Origin: Candidatus Woesearchaeota archaeon
GTDB lineage: Archaea > Nanobdellota > Nanobdellia > Woesearchaeales > GW2011-AR4
Assembly: GCA_016188245.1 (NCBI GenBank)
Contig: JACPIE010000038.1
Location: forward strand, 94,939 to 144,575
DNA: 49,637 nt
Direction of reading: 5' to 3'
The position numbers were made by a program, and so were the translations under genes. The notes beneath the pieces are model-generated. The model saw only the letters and a list, made by a program, of their open reading frames with translations. It did not search any database and had not been told where the DNA came from. Shown one piece after another: positions 9,401 through 17,800 of the stretch (its first letter is position 1; each line of letters starts with the position of its first letter).

Positions 9401-11380
9401 ACAGCACCATCAGCAGGGCAACAAAAAATTACGCAGGGCCAGCAGCCGTTGCAGAGAAACCTTGTAGATTTGGGGCAAGGGCAGGCAAGGCTTGTTGAAG
9501 TCTATCCCTCCCAAAGCTCTGAATTTTTATTTGTCTATCCTTTTGATATATCTGCAGGTCAAGCGCCGAAAGCATCGCAGCCTTACGCTTTGCACAAATC
9601 CCAGCTTCAGGGAGTTAATTTTGCAGGATGGGACGGCAATCCAGCTGCAATTCCATTAACAACGCCGGGAGCAGTAAGGACAAACGCAAAATGCGAAGAA
9701 ACAGCTTCCTGCTCGTTTACAGATACAGCTTCAAAAGAAGGAAAAGTAACCCAGAAAACAGAAACATCATTAGCGCTTGGAGCAAACGGAAAAGAATTAA
9801 GAACAAATATATTGGGCACTTCATACGATTCAACCGGCAAGGCAAAAGCTACAGAAACATCAACTGACAGCATTGCCGGAACAAGGCTTACAATATCCTA
9901 TGACGGAGTTAAATCCGGAGGAAAAATCACGTCAGTTTCCGCTGAAAAAAACGGCAAAAAAACAGATATATCGCCGGAAGCATACAAAGGAATATTGTCA
10001 GGCACAAATGAAAAGGTTGCAGCTTACTTTTTTGGGGAAGCGGCAAACAGAGGATTGGCAAGGATAGACAAAGTGCAGGCAACAAAAGAAGATCCAAGCG
10101 ATCCTGGCGGCTCAATTTCTTATGTCGGAAATTTGAATGGAATCCATCTGCTATTAATGGGCAGCAGCAGGATTGGAGTTAAAGATGGAAAAGCCCTTGT
10201 TGGGTATATTGACGAAAGCAGAGGATTGTCAGCAACAATAGAAGGTCCAGCCTATTTGTCTAAAGGACAGGAAGGCTACCTTCTGTCTGAAGGCGCAACA
10301 GCTTTTGTAAGGGAAATAGCTAGCGACGGAACAGTTACATCAAACAGAGTTGAGCAGCAGACAAAAGATTCTTTTGTCAGCGGCGAATACAAAGATGCAG
10401 AAACAAAAAGGGAAGTAAAAGTAACAGTCACAAAAAAAGATGGAACATCAGCTGAATCTACAGTTAATTTAAATACAGTTCAAGAACCAAAGAGTCCGGC
10501 TTATGGGATGCATGAAATCAAAGGCACCGGATTGTACATCAACTCCGGAGAAACCGGATTCGGCTGGATTTTAGGTTCGGGCGGCGGAGAAATATACAAA
10601 ATAGAAAACGGCAAACTGGTAAGGGCCGAAACTGCCGAGGCAATAGCGGTCAAAAACAATATTAATAAAGAAAGGGAAAACAGGGGCATGCCGACTTTTG
10701 AGCAGGTTTCATCTCAAAGATTTTTTGCAAACGTAGAAAGAGTCTTTACAGATTTCCAGGGGCTTGGCTATTACGCAACATTGTTTTTTGACGAGGATTC
10801 ATTGCTGAAATGGCGCGATAATGTTGACAGGATGTTTGCAACAGCCTATCTCGGGACAGAATACTGGACAAGCTCTGTCTGCGGCGAATATCTTGACGGG
10901 GAAAATGAGGGGATTGCATGGGCTGAAACTCCCCAAGGGCTGGCGCAGGTTGCCGCACATATCGAAGCTACAAGGACTGAGCCTATTTTAACACCGACAG
11001 GCACGGAATACATTTACAAGATTACATTCAATGTAAGGAACGGGGACTATGCCAAAGACCCAAGGGCACCTGAAGTCATGAACATAAATGTTGTATTAAG
11101 AGGAGAAAGAACAGTAACTTTGTTCAGGCAGGATCAGGAAGTCAAGAGAGGCTCGTCCTTTGGAAGAATCGGAAGAAGCGCCATAGTGCAGGACAGCCCA
11201 GCATTCTACAATGAAATCTGCCTGACCTTTGACCAGACTCCATTGAGGTGGAAAACAAGGAATGGGGAAGTATGCAACACCATTGTCGAGTCTTCAGGCG
11301 CCCCGACATCAGTATCATCATCAGCATCATCTTCAGGAAGCGGAAGCGGGGCAGCCCAAGGCGAGATTAATGATTTTTGA
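6407..11380 (+). CDS. 1657-aa anchored surface protein with Pro/Ala linkers and peptidoglycan-binding-like repeat
   Basis: Residues about 12-33 form one membrane helix followed by SITSNAVRE. Several modules are joined by Pro/Ala-rich linkers (near residues 423-447, 545-556, 760-775, 865-875 and 940-1000), typical of extended extracellular spacers. Residues about 600-635 (KLLQTALG.SPDGALGRNTYNAL) match the peptidoglycan_binding_1 fold pattern (LQ..LG...DG..G..T..A). A YxxDxxG module recurs and also occurs alone in the 124-aa protein at 5377. The C-terminal 200 residues form a Cys-containing domain with a WRDNVDRMF..AYLGTEYW segment, ending in a Ser-rich tail. Start chosen at ATG 6407 behind a TATA box. 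Role unknown; surface location inferred. Confidence 0.8.
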   Translation: MSNKILNGKTAKGLASLVAVVIILSSILATGVYYNNSITSNAVREVSVGSESKNIFVTEVDSIEELNFLNEGWYEIRKGFVFYLDTFNSYVPLYIKVKNFEQQNGLLAVDMGGNIEFGEVAHLLEKEIADEELDGAAEEAPGLEDVSGFAAFDNKDVLMTMEVKVPFGSKYDWWGRNVIFEYAQGQWHVSRTAFGAFREPVGNFDKVLEQINKARQSDQNINEVSTQIAKKGVVDFKAENTQQLEEHLNTEFAELQVTSEFINTVQGIIPQLPPEAEAAAPREAEQQQAAEAPTQAENIEAKLKSTTDTTQIRQGIIEVQKGDGPRSVKLRFDDEAKSWQYQRCDSTCSASSCVCGYWVTVESSFAQNLPGSNLPADDYWRSTVQGIANFAQDKQRGINLLNIKAVNDNQNSYYIPDNMRTSAAAPASAPAAPAPSAPAAPAPTLAPGVTSQQVEAASKNLLDTLGNYKYLSLTINDKPYDVYDIKLDQGKLYLLHTNGRIEIDPPFQTAWIKYLSRQSQDLQSKIRELKVPIPVAAPAPAPSPATPTDPKTDEQKTQDAIKFNRDKANANNNVDDILDYLAGTSEGVTRAEIEKVIGTGQDASSVNKIKLLQTALGTSPDGALGRNTYNALANNLQGIKKDTNGNLIIALTGGQEVRFGISTKGTSPQPAAPPIQVTSDIVKTWKEEADKQHVLIKGALPGYIGTFYVDDDGYVWETTYAEDGFAQIIRKAGSDLKRGHTYVVDKDGKVEEKPPSVSSSQPAPASTAPAAPAPSAPLTPSQYAYGFQAGDVIIGESGWRAEKQSDGKWKVTPKVGAIYRIAEESMIGSLKLENTIIIRNELIDGGALTEPHAPAPAPTPSPPVPIVQHVLIGSSDGTSEDKYYIELESSKAEATKTAEGYYDYKGEDGRDYRYDPSAQPENQFYVKSDQGVYANVNYVPTSSAPGVAPTPAAPSSAPAASAVPPLAPAIPPHPGISAEALAQLKANPVQRPGTPQVPTAPSAGQQKITQGQQPLQRNLVDLGQGQARLVEVYPSQSSEFLFVYPFDISAGQAPKASQPYALHKSQLQGVNFAGWDGNPAAIPLTTPGAVRTNAKCEETASCSFTDTASKEGKVTQKTETSLALGANGKELRTNILGTSYDSTGKAKATETSTDSIAGTRLTISYDGVKSGGKITSVSAEKNGKKTDISPEAYKGILSGTNEKVAAYFFGEAANRGLARIDKVQATKEDPSDPGGSISYVGNLNGIHLLLMGSSRIGVKDGKALVGYIDESRGLSATIEGPAYLSKGQEGYLLSEGATAFVREIASDGTVTSNRVEQQTKDSFVSGEYKDAETKREVKVTVTKKDGTSAESTVNLNTVQEPKSPAYGMHEIKGTGLYINSGETGFGWILGSGGGEIYKIENGKLVRAETAEAIAVKNNINKERENRGMPTFEQVSSQRFFANVERVFTDFQGLGYYATLFFDEDSLLKWRDNVDRMFATAYLGTEYWTSSVCGEYLDGENEGIAWAETPQGLAQVAAHIEATRTEPILTPTGTEYIYKITFNVRNGDYAKDPRAPEVMNINVVLRGERTVTLFRQDQEVKRGSSFGRIGRSAIVQDSPAFYNEICLTFDQTPLRWKTRNGEVCNTIVESSGAPTSVSSSASSSGSGSGAAQGEINDF
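6435..6453. repeat. Right direct repeat of PIN cassette (19 bp)
   Basis: Second copy of the 19-bp repeat at 5760-5778, inside codons 10-16 of the 1657-aa gene. The gene is intact, so the insertion regenerated a full coding start. Confidence 0.8.
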
Positions 11381-11438
11381 GGGAAAATTTATTAACTGCC
11401 ATCCTTATTATTGCGATTAATCAGGAAGATACGCCAAA

Positions 11439-12203
11439 ATGAAAAAAGCAAAAAGGTCCGGCTTTGTGGAATGGAACAACAATGTCCTGCTGAGCTCAAT
11501 GAAAAGGGTTAATCATGATTTAATCCCGATAATTGCTTTGGACGCCTTGTTTTATATCCTGTCCGGATACGCTGTCATGCTGTGGTTTCAAAGAGTCCAG
11601 GCAAAAATGGCTTCCTTTAATGTGCCTGCCGACATAATGTCTTTGGGGATGGAAAAAGCCCGGCAGTTTGCAGGCGATGTGAAAACTTTTTATTTTTTAG
11701 TCATAGCTTCATTCATTCTCTTGCTTATAGCTATAATCTTCCTTGCCAGCATATTGAAGGGGATGATCTGGGCAAAAACAACCGGAACAAAAATTTCATT
11801 CAAACTAATCTCAAAATTTTTCGGGCTTAATATGGCATGGATGGGATTCTGGCTCATTTTGGTTTTCCTTATATCCTATGCCGCAGAGCCGGGAATTGCT
11901 CGCTACTTGATGGCTGCCGCAATATTGCTGGGGCTGTACTTTACTAACACATTATACACCTTCTTCATGAGGGAGCAGAGTTTTAAATCAATTTTGAAGG
12001 CAATAAAATTAAATGTTTCCAAAATCCATCTGTTTTTACTTCCTTATTCAGCCATTCTCCTTTTGCTTTATGTGATAATAAGGCTGGGCAGCATGATGAA
12101 ATTCGCTTATTCCCCAATTTTGCTCGGCGCCGCGCTGCTCATATACTCTGCAGTCATAAGGCACTATGCTTCTGCGCTTGCTGAAGAGGCTGAAAATCTT
12201 TAA
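11439..12203 (+). CDS. Polytopic membrane protein, about six helices (surface operon 1)
   Basis: 254 aa with hydrophobic segments near residues 28-50, 87-112, 130-150, 155-177, 197-218 and 222-240. A soluble stretch between helices 1 and 2 (about 50-85) is helical. The layout resembles the 276-aa protein at 21470 that ends the second surface operon: short cytosolic N terminus, one helix, a 35-45 residue loop, then paired helices. I infer a membrane platform for the secreted proteins upstream. A short AT-rich gap with AATTTATTAAC at about 11387 may be its own promoter. No catalytic motif or transporter signature is visible. Confidence 0.75.
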   Translation: MKKAKRSGFVEWNNNVLLSSMKRVNHDLIPIIALDALFYILSGYAVMLWFQRVQAKMASFNVPADIMSLGMEKARQFAGDVKTFYFLVIASFILLLIAIIFLASILKGMIWAKTTGTKISFKLISKFFGLNMAWMGFWLILVFLISYAAEPGIARYLMAAAILLGLYFTNTLYTFFMREQSFKSILKAIKLNVSKIHLFLLPYSAILLLLYVIIRLGSMMKFAYSPILLGAALLIYSAVIRHYASALAEEAENL

Positions 12204-12325
12204 GGCGCAATTTGCAAACATAGCGGCAAACTTTGGCTTTAGTATATCATTTTTATGGTTTGGTGCCGAATCCGCATTTTTAAGGCAAACAGGGTTATTA
12301 ATCAAGCTTGATTTCCTATTCAAAG

Positions 12326-12502
12326 ATGGATACGCGCCTGCTTAAAATCTTGGAAGAAGAAACAGCAAAAGAGAAAGCTAAGAAGAAAAAGAAGCCGATT
12401 TTTAAAGTTAGAAAGGAAAAATCCATTATGTATTACTCTGGCCGGCATAGGGGCAAGCAGGTTAATGAAGAAAAGGCAGAAAAACAAACGAAGCTCGAAT
12501 AG
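12326..12502 (+). CDS. Small Lys-rich protein, 58 aa
   Basis: Starts at ATG 12326 (MDTRLLKILEEETAKEKAKK) and ends in TAG. It is strongly basic, with a KKKKK run and a KSIMYYSGRHRGKQ segment; such composition fits nucleic-acid binding but names no family. It stands alone between the two surface operons. Confidence 0.5.
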   Translation: MDTRLLKILEEETAKEKAKKKKKPIFKVRKEKSIMYYSGRHRGKQVNEEKAEKQTKLE

Positions 12503-12689
12503 CTACTTTTGAGGCAAAGCTGCAAAAACCAAAAAGTTTTTAAACTTAATATATGATTCATATATAAATCTATGCTTTAAATGATTAAGAAATATATAAA
12601 AAATATATGAAATAAGTATATTTTATATATTAAAAATGCTTTTGGCATTTTTAAGATGCTCAAAAATATGATTTTTGACATATAAATCT
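12503..12689. other. AT-rich intergenic region with duplicated leader and hairpin
   Basis: This stretch has very few G or C bases. ATATAAATCTATG occurs near 12561-12573 and again at 12680-12692, the second giving the start of the AbrB-like gene and the first only a two-codon frame. TTAAAAATGC and GCATTTTTAA (12630-12654) form a perfect 10-bp hairpin with a TTTTG loop. No gene is visible here. Confidence 0.5.
12630..12654. other. Perfect 10-bp inverted repeat (hairpin or operator)
   Basis: TTAAAAATGC at 12630-12639 pairs with GCATTTTTAA at 12645-12654 across a five-base loop. It lies 36 bases before the AbrB-like gene. It could terminate the upstream transcript or serve as an operator. Confidence 0.5.
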
Positions 12690-12845
12690 ATGAAATACAC
12701 TAAAAAGCTCATCAGGACAGGCGGCGGCTTAGTTGTCAGGGTTCCTTCCGATATAGTCAAGGTTCTGAGCCTTACGGAAAAAGACTATGTCGAGATAGAC
12801 CTAAGCAAAATTGACCTAAGGGCCCTGAATAAAAAATCTAAATAA
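12690..12845 (+). CDS. AbrB/MazE-like DNA-binding protein, 51 aa
   Basis: Too short for a usual ORF cut-off. The frame reads MKYTKKLIRTGGGLVVRVPS, then DIVKVLSLTEKDYVEIDL. This fits a SpoVT-AbrB swapped-hairpin domain: a K-x-(G)-x-(S/L)-x-V-x-(I/V)-P core followed by a hydrophobic-acidic strand. Such proteins are antitoxins or transition-state regulators. No toxin gene is adjacent: the next gene is a surface protein 78 bases downstream. A local regulator of surface operon 2 is therefore possible. An ATATAAATC box sits directly upstream. Confidence 0.6.
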   Translation: MKYTKKLIRTGGGLVVRVPSDIVKVLSLTEKDYVEIDLSKIDLRALNKKSK

Positions 12846-12923
12846 AAAAATGATGAAGCGATAAAACTTCAAATTAAAATCACAATAAGCAATAAATAAA
12901 AATAAAAAATTTAATTTAATACA

Positions 12924-14846
12924 ATGGCAAAAAAAAGAGGTGTAAACCTGAATCTATTTTCAAGCTCTAGATCACAGGCATCCATATTCATAATTATTGC
13001 ATTAATCATCATATTAAGCGGAGTGCTTTATTTTTTTTACCAGAGGCAGGCCGTGGAGCGGGAAATTGAAATTGTTCAGCCGGAGATAGTGCCTATAAAG
13101 CTTTATGTCGATAACTGCATAAAAACCTCTGCTGAAAGCGGGCTTGAATCTATCGGGCTGACAGGCGGCTACACAAATATTCCGGAAAGCATAAGCGGCA
13201 GCCCTTCGGCATACCTGTCAAGCCTGCCGTCATCAGGATTCAAGATCCCCTACTGGTGGCATGACGGAATAGAGGCCGTTCCCACAGAGGAATTCATCAA
13301 AGGCCAGCTGATTACCCACATAGAGTCAGAATTCAAAAGCTGCATTAATAAATTTGAGCCGTTTGCAGGCAGCTTTGAGATTACCGAGCTAAATCGGCCT
13401 CTTGCCGATGTCCAGTTTAATGAGAATGATGTTTCTGTAAGCCTGAAATACCCGCTGGAGATAGCAAGCAGGGACGGAAGCGTTAAGCAGCTCGTGCAGA
13501 GCTTCAAGTATGTGCTCAATATAAGATTCAAAAAAGTTTATGGGCTTGCAAAACTCATAATGGAAAGAGAAAATCTTGATTATTTCCTCGAGAAAAGAAC
13601 CATAGATCTTTATTCTATTGACAGGGACATCCCGACAACTGATGTTGAAGCGACATGCTCTGCAAAAACATGGCAGCTTGCCGCCATAAAGGAAAAGCTC
13701 CAGAGGCTGCTGAGGGTAAACCTCCCTTATATAAGGATAAAAGGAACCAATTACAATCCCGGCATGTATGTGCCGAACCCCAAAGGAAAAAATGCGTATT
13801 CAGAAACCTATTTCCAGCAGCATTATATCTGGGAGATAGACAACAATCCGGATAAGTACAAAAACATGAAAGTTGTTTTTTCATATGAAAACTGGCCAAT
13901 GGAAATATTTGCAAGGCCCAGCCAGAATGGGATTTTAACGTCTAATTCCCAAAAAGGAACAGACATGCTTTCATTCTTCTGCCTGCACACCTGGCACTTC
14001 ACTTATGACATAAAATACCCTGTTTTGGCGGCAATAATCGACCAGGAAACAGACAAAAACAAGGCATACCAGTTTAACTTTGCGTTCAAAGTTGCCGTTG
14101 ACCACAACCAGCCTGCCAGGTTAACCGCAGGAACAACATTTTTTGATGCAAATGATGAAGTCTCCTCTGAAGAATTCTGCAATGATGTGCAGAATGAAAT
14201 AACCATATTCACTTCAGACAATTCAACAGGCGAAGACATAAGGAATGTCAACCTTACATTCGTATGCGGCAGGTTCTATTGTGATATCGGCGCAACTGGC
14301 TGGCTAAGCTTCGGGGGAACAGCAGGAATTTCAAAAGCGCTTCCTTACTGCGTCAACGGAATAATCAAAGGAAAAAAGGAAGGATATGCAGAGTCAAAAT
14401 CTTTCATCCAGACAGATGTTGACGGCAGGTCGTATGTCCTGGCCATGAATCCGCTGAAGAAGCTGGATTACAAGGTTGTGAAGCATTCGCTTTCAAATCC
14501 GGGCTCTGCAGCAGAGCTTTCCAAAGATGAGCAAGCGTCAATATCCATCAGGGGCAAAAGCATAAATTTTGAGAGCTTTGCAGCCTATTCAAAACAAGAG
14601 GATTTCCCATTCGCGCTTGAGGAAAAGGACGCAAAATACGAGGTGGAAATTTACCTTGCCGACGGGCAAAGCCTGTTAGGCGGGTATATCTCAGACTGGG
14701 AAGTGAGCAAAGAGGCTCTGAAAAATGCCAATGAGGTAATCTTCCATGTCGTTGAGCAGGGCGCGGCAACAGACGACGAAAGGGCGCTGTTCATTGCCGG
14801 CCTAAGACCATATTCAAAAAATGTCCCGGCGCCTGAGCTAAAATGA
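12924..14846 (+). CDS. Membrane-anchored surface protein (surface operon 2)
   Basis: 640 aa. Residues 15-40 (SQASIFIIIALIIILSGVLY) form a single N-terminal helix of a type common in DPANN proteins that begin GQ(x)TIFIILGI; this resembles a class III-like pilin leader, but no cleavage site can be proven. Next come VDNCIKTSAESGLESIGL, a GGY motif, IPYWWHDG and FEPFAGSFEITE, all shared with the partial protein at 2-1999. The remainder is beta-rich with several Cys. It overlaps the next gene by ATGA. I infer an extracellular component that pairs with the giant protein downstream; the biochemical role is unknown. Confidence 0.8.
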   Translation: MAKKRGVNLNLFSSSRSQASIFIIIALIIILSGVLYFFYQRQAVEREIEIVQPEIVPIKLYVDNCIKTSAESGLESIGLTGGYTNIPESISGSPSAYLSSLPSSGFKIPYWWHDGIEAVPTEEFIKGQLITHIESEFKSCINKFEPFAGSFEITELNRPLADVQFNENDVSVSLKYPLEIASRDGSVKQLVQSFKYVLNIRFKKVYGLAKLIMERENLDYFLEKRTIDLYSIDRDIPTTDVEATCSAKTWQLAAIKEKLQRLLRVNLPYIRIKGTNYNPGMYVPNPKGKNAYSETYFQQHYIWEIDNNPDKYKNMKVVFSYENWPMEIFARPSQNGILTSNSQKGTDMLSFFCLHTWHFTYDIKYPVLAAIIDQETDKNKAYQFNFAFKVAVDHNQPARLTAGTTFFDANDEVSSEEFCNDVQNEITIFTSDNSTGEDIRNVNLTFVCGRFYCDIGATGWLSFGGTAGISKALPYCVNGIIKGKKEGYAESKSFIQTDVDGRSYVLAMNPLKKLDYKVVKHSLSNPGSAAELSKDEQASISIRGKSINFESFAAYSKQEDFPFALEEKDAKYEVEIYLADGQSLLGGYISDWEVSKEALKNANEVIFHVVEQGAATDDERALFIAGLRPYSKNVPAPELK

Positions 14847-17800
14847 AGCAAAAAATATATGATTTCACGGCAATTTTGATTATCCAGCTAATCCTGACTC
14901 TGCCATTTTACACAGCAAGCGTATACGGGCTTACAATCTCAAATGTAAAAGTAGCAAAAGTTTCGGCAAACTCCGCAACAATAGAATGGGCCACAGATAT
15001 CATCTCCAGCGGCAAAGTAAAATACGGCAAAACAACTGCGCTTGGGTTTACAGAGCGGCATGATAACTTCATCGGCAACCATAGTTCAACCCTTTTCAAC
15101 GGCATTGACTCAGATTCAACATACCTCTTTGCAATTGAGTCAACTGACTTGGCAGGCAATACTGCAATTGACAACAATTCAAACAGTTTTTACACTTTCA
15201 GGACAACTGACATCACCCCTCCACTTCAGGTTACCGGATTAAAAGCTGCCTCAACAACGCCAAGCTCAATATCGCTGGCATGGAACTCTGCTAACATCAA
15301 TGACTTGAGCCATTACCTCATCTATAGGAACAGGATTGCCTTTGCAAACTCATCCTCAAACAGATTCAATGACACCGGATTGGAAGCAGGCAAAGATTAC
15401 AATTATAAGGTTTCAGCCGTTGACATCAGCGGAAATGAAGGCCAGCAGTCAGATACTTTGATAGTTTCGACTTTGGCTGTTGACTCGGTATTTCCGCTGA
15501 TAAGCAGCCTGGATGTTCTGCCGGTAACAGACACAACAGCAAGGATAAGCTGGATTACAAATGAAAATGCAACAACAATTGTGTTTTACGGCGCCAACAA
15601 AACAGACAAAATAAAAAGCTCAGGCGAATTTGAAACAAACCACACCATCTTTATCGACGGCCTGGCAAAAAATTCCCAAATATCCTTCATAGCCAGATCG
15701 TGCGACCCGTCAAACAATTGCGCAAACTCATCCATTCAGAAGTTTATTGCAGGAAAAGATACAACGCTTCCTTTCATAAGCGCCGCCATCCCAAGATTTG
15801 TGAACAGGAGAGTTTTGGATATAGCCGGCTCGACAGAGCCGTTTTCTTCTGTTACACTTTTTGTTAACAGCATGAACATTCCAAAAAGAAGCCTGGGCAA
15901 TAATGAAGTTCCCGGAGGGAAATTCGTCTTCAGCCAGATTCAGCTGGAAAAAGACAACATAATAAAATTGGTGGCGGTTGACAAGTCAGGAAACAAAAAC
16001 CAGAAAATCTTCGAGACAAGCATTGACACAGAGGACCCGGTAGTTCAGCTAAATGAAATTCTGCCGATTACGTCAAGGAATAACATAACAATAAGCGGTT
16101 TTGTCAATGAACAAGCCACTATAAGGGCATTTGCTGAAACAGATGCTGATGATGGCTCAATCCCTTCAAAAATTACGGGATTAAACTTGACAAAGCTGGG
16201 CCAAAATTCTGTTGAGTTCAGGTGGGACGAGTCAAAAGACAAGGGCTTCAGCCATTATGTTGTCCATAGGGAAGATTCAAGCCCGATTGCAATTACAAAG
16301 CCTGCCAATTTCAACATTTACATAGATGCATTGGTTGACAGCGGAAAAACATACACATACCAGATTTCTGCCGTCAATCTGAACGGAAGGGAAGGGCCAA
16401 AATCAGAGCCCTTGACAGTCACGACATTAAGGGGAGGGGCAGTCTTAAACCTAAAGCCTGCTGAAGTCGACATCTTTGAAGATTTCAGGAAACCGCAGCT
16501 TGCAATGAACGCAACCGGAAGCTTCAGCTTCGGGGTAAGGCTGAACAAAGGCGACGCAGCATATAAAATCAAGCTGATATTTGAGGACAGGGCAGGCAAC
16601 AGCGTCATTTTTGAAAGGAATCTGGTTCTTGACACAAAAAAGCCGGAGGTTAAAATAACAAGCCCTCCAAGCGGCGCATCCCTTTTTGAGAATGTGGCAA
16701 ATGAAATTGACATAGTTGGAAAGACAAAGCCGAATGCCCGAGTTCATTTATTTGTTGACAGGAATCCGCTGACATTTTTTAATGCGTCTTTTGAAATAAG
16801 CGGCCTGCCAAACGAGGCAATGCTGCCGAGCGCATTGATAAACATCCCGCAGGACCAGCTGGACAGGATACCTGAGCCAAAGCTTGATGCAAAATGCCGC
16901 TCATCAGTTTCATCTTCTTTCTGCAGGACAGGGGCTGATTTCTCTGTCGATGCAGATGCAAATGGCGAATTCAAGTTCGAGAATGTCGACCTTACCGTCC
17001 TTTTCGGAGGGGCAGCAAGGCTTACTGAAGTGTCTCCGACGGATTTTAGGGACACTTCCCTTAATCAGGAAGCGGATTCAAAAAGGGTAACTTTAGTGGT
17101 GATAGCTACCGATGCAACCGGTCAGAGAGGGGTTGCGACACAGCCTGTAAGAATAGTCACTTGCTGGAGCGGCAACCAGAGCTGGGATATAATTCCACTG
17201 ACCCAATACCAAAGCCCGACATTTTTGAGCACAGAAAGGCTAAGCGACGGAACTGAAACTCTTTACTTCTATCTTAATTATACTTATATGGGCAGAGGTT
17301 CAAATGCAAAAATATCTAGAATTACCCTGTCAAAGGCATGCGGCACAAAAGACCTGCTTGACCCAAGGTTCAACATAAGCTGCCAGATTCTTCCGTCAGG
17401 GGACAGGCCGACAAAACTCGGCTCTTCCAACACAATATCTTATTCATCAATCACCCTTGGAAGGTTTCCGGGAATGGACAGGTTTTTGGAGAATGACTGG
17501 AAGGACTGGCTGAAAGGATTAAACAAGGAAATGACTTTTCCTTTTAAAGTGAGAGTGCAGTACGAGCATGATGTTATAGGCGATGAAGGCAAAAGCAGCC
17601 GCATAAGGGAAACCCAGACTTTGTGCGAGCAGGTCACATATGTTGTTGATGATTCAATCATTGACCCGAGAAAAATCTTGCCGGACTGGCTTCTGTTTGA
17701 TTTTGTTGATTTCCTTCAGGAATCTGTGGCGACAATAACAGAGCTGCAGCAAAAGGTTGATACGCTTATAAACTATGTTGCAATCGGCTGCCTTGGCTCG

